From Dermanyssus gallinae (lineage: Eukaryota; Arthropoda; Arachnida; Mesostigmata; Dermanyssidae), in contig QVRM01001051.1 in assembly GCA_003439945.1 (NCBI GenBank), forward strand, positions 62,001 through 126,000: DNA of 64,000 bases, given 5' to 3'. The notes below the pieces were generated by a model. It had not been told where the DNA came from. It did no database searches and saw nothing but the letters and a program-made list of their open reading frames with translations. The position numbers and the translations under genes were made by a program. Of this stretch, positions 63,970 to 64,000 are shown one piece after another (the stretch's first letter is position 1; every line of letters begins with the position of its first letter).

Positions 63970-64000
<31 letters not shown>
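60520..64000. other. Right-end region without a supported gene
   Basis: No coding region, RNA gene or named repeat family was recognised in these 3.5 kb. (TA)n tracts lie at about 61780-61839, 62817-62854 and 63941-64000, the last running to the window edge. The first exons of a neighbouring gene could be hidden here. Confidence 0.45.

Noticed and set aside
1..64000. CRISPR arrays, bacterial operons, riboswitches, rRNA or intact tRNA genes.
   Set aside because: None seen; regularly spaced repeats are microsatellites, and the only tRNA-like sequences are SINE heads.

Overview
The window is nuclear DNA from an animal. It holds spliced metazoan housekeeping genes with GT..AG introns, a tRNA-derived SINE family, mariner and foldback/MITE elements, LINE remnants and a very high density of (TA)n tracts. 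An arthropod is likely, and a parasitiform mite (Varroa-like) would fit, but nothing seen fixes the species. All identifications come from reading the translations against remembered protein families; no database search was run.

Layout. 0-7.3 kb: EDC4 (Ge-1), the mRNA-decapping scaffold, on the plus strand. 10.3-21.9 kb: CDC23/APC8, the TPR subunit of the anaphase-promoting complex, on the minus strand in ten phase-consistent exons. 23.2-24.0 kb: TAF8, a TFIID histone-fold subunit, on the minus strand with no intron. 26.1-49.2 kb: NHLRC2 (thioredoxin-like domain plus NHL propeller), on the plus strand in 13 exons. Two single-exon genes sit inside its introns on the same strand: a 191-aa protein with two LC8/DYNLL-like domains (36.2-36.8 kb) and a RAP1GDS1 (SmgGDS/Vimar) armadillo protein (43.1-45.7 kb). 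53.7-57.9 kb: ERp44, the thioredoxin-fold ER chaperone ending in RDEL, on the minus strand; its signal-peptide exon was not found. 59.2-60.5 kb: a full-length but dead mariner inserted next to a (TA)n tract. The remaining 3.5 kb shows no gene.

The genes do not form a pathway; this is an ordinary mix of mRNA decay, cell cycle, transcription, redox/ER and small-GTPase functions. The most notable points are the nested genes, the tandem-LC8 protein, a partial duplicate of an NHLRC2 C-terminal exon downstream of the gene, and at least 13 reading-frame breaks confined to NHLRC2, RAP1GDS1 and ERp44, while EDC4, CDC23, TAF8 and the LC8-like gene are intact. I see no new defence or metabolic system. 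The best candidate for something little described is the two-domain LC8-like protein.
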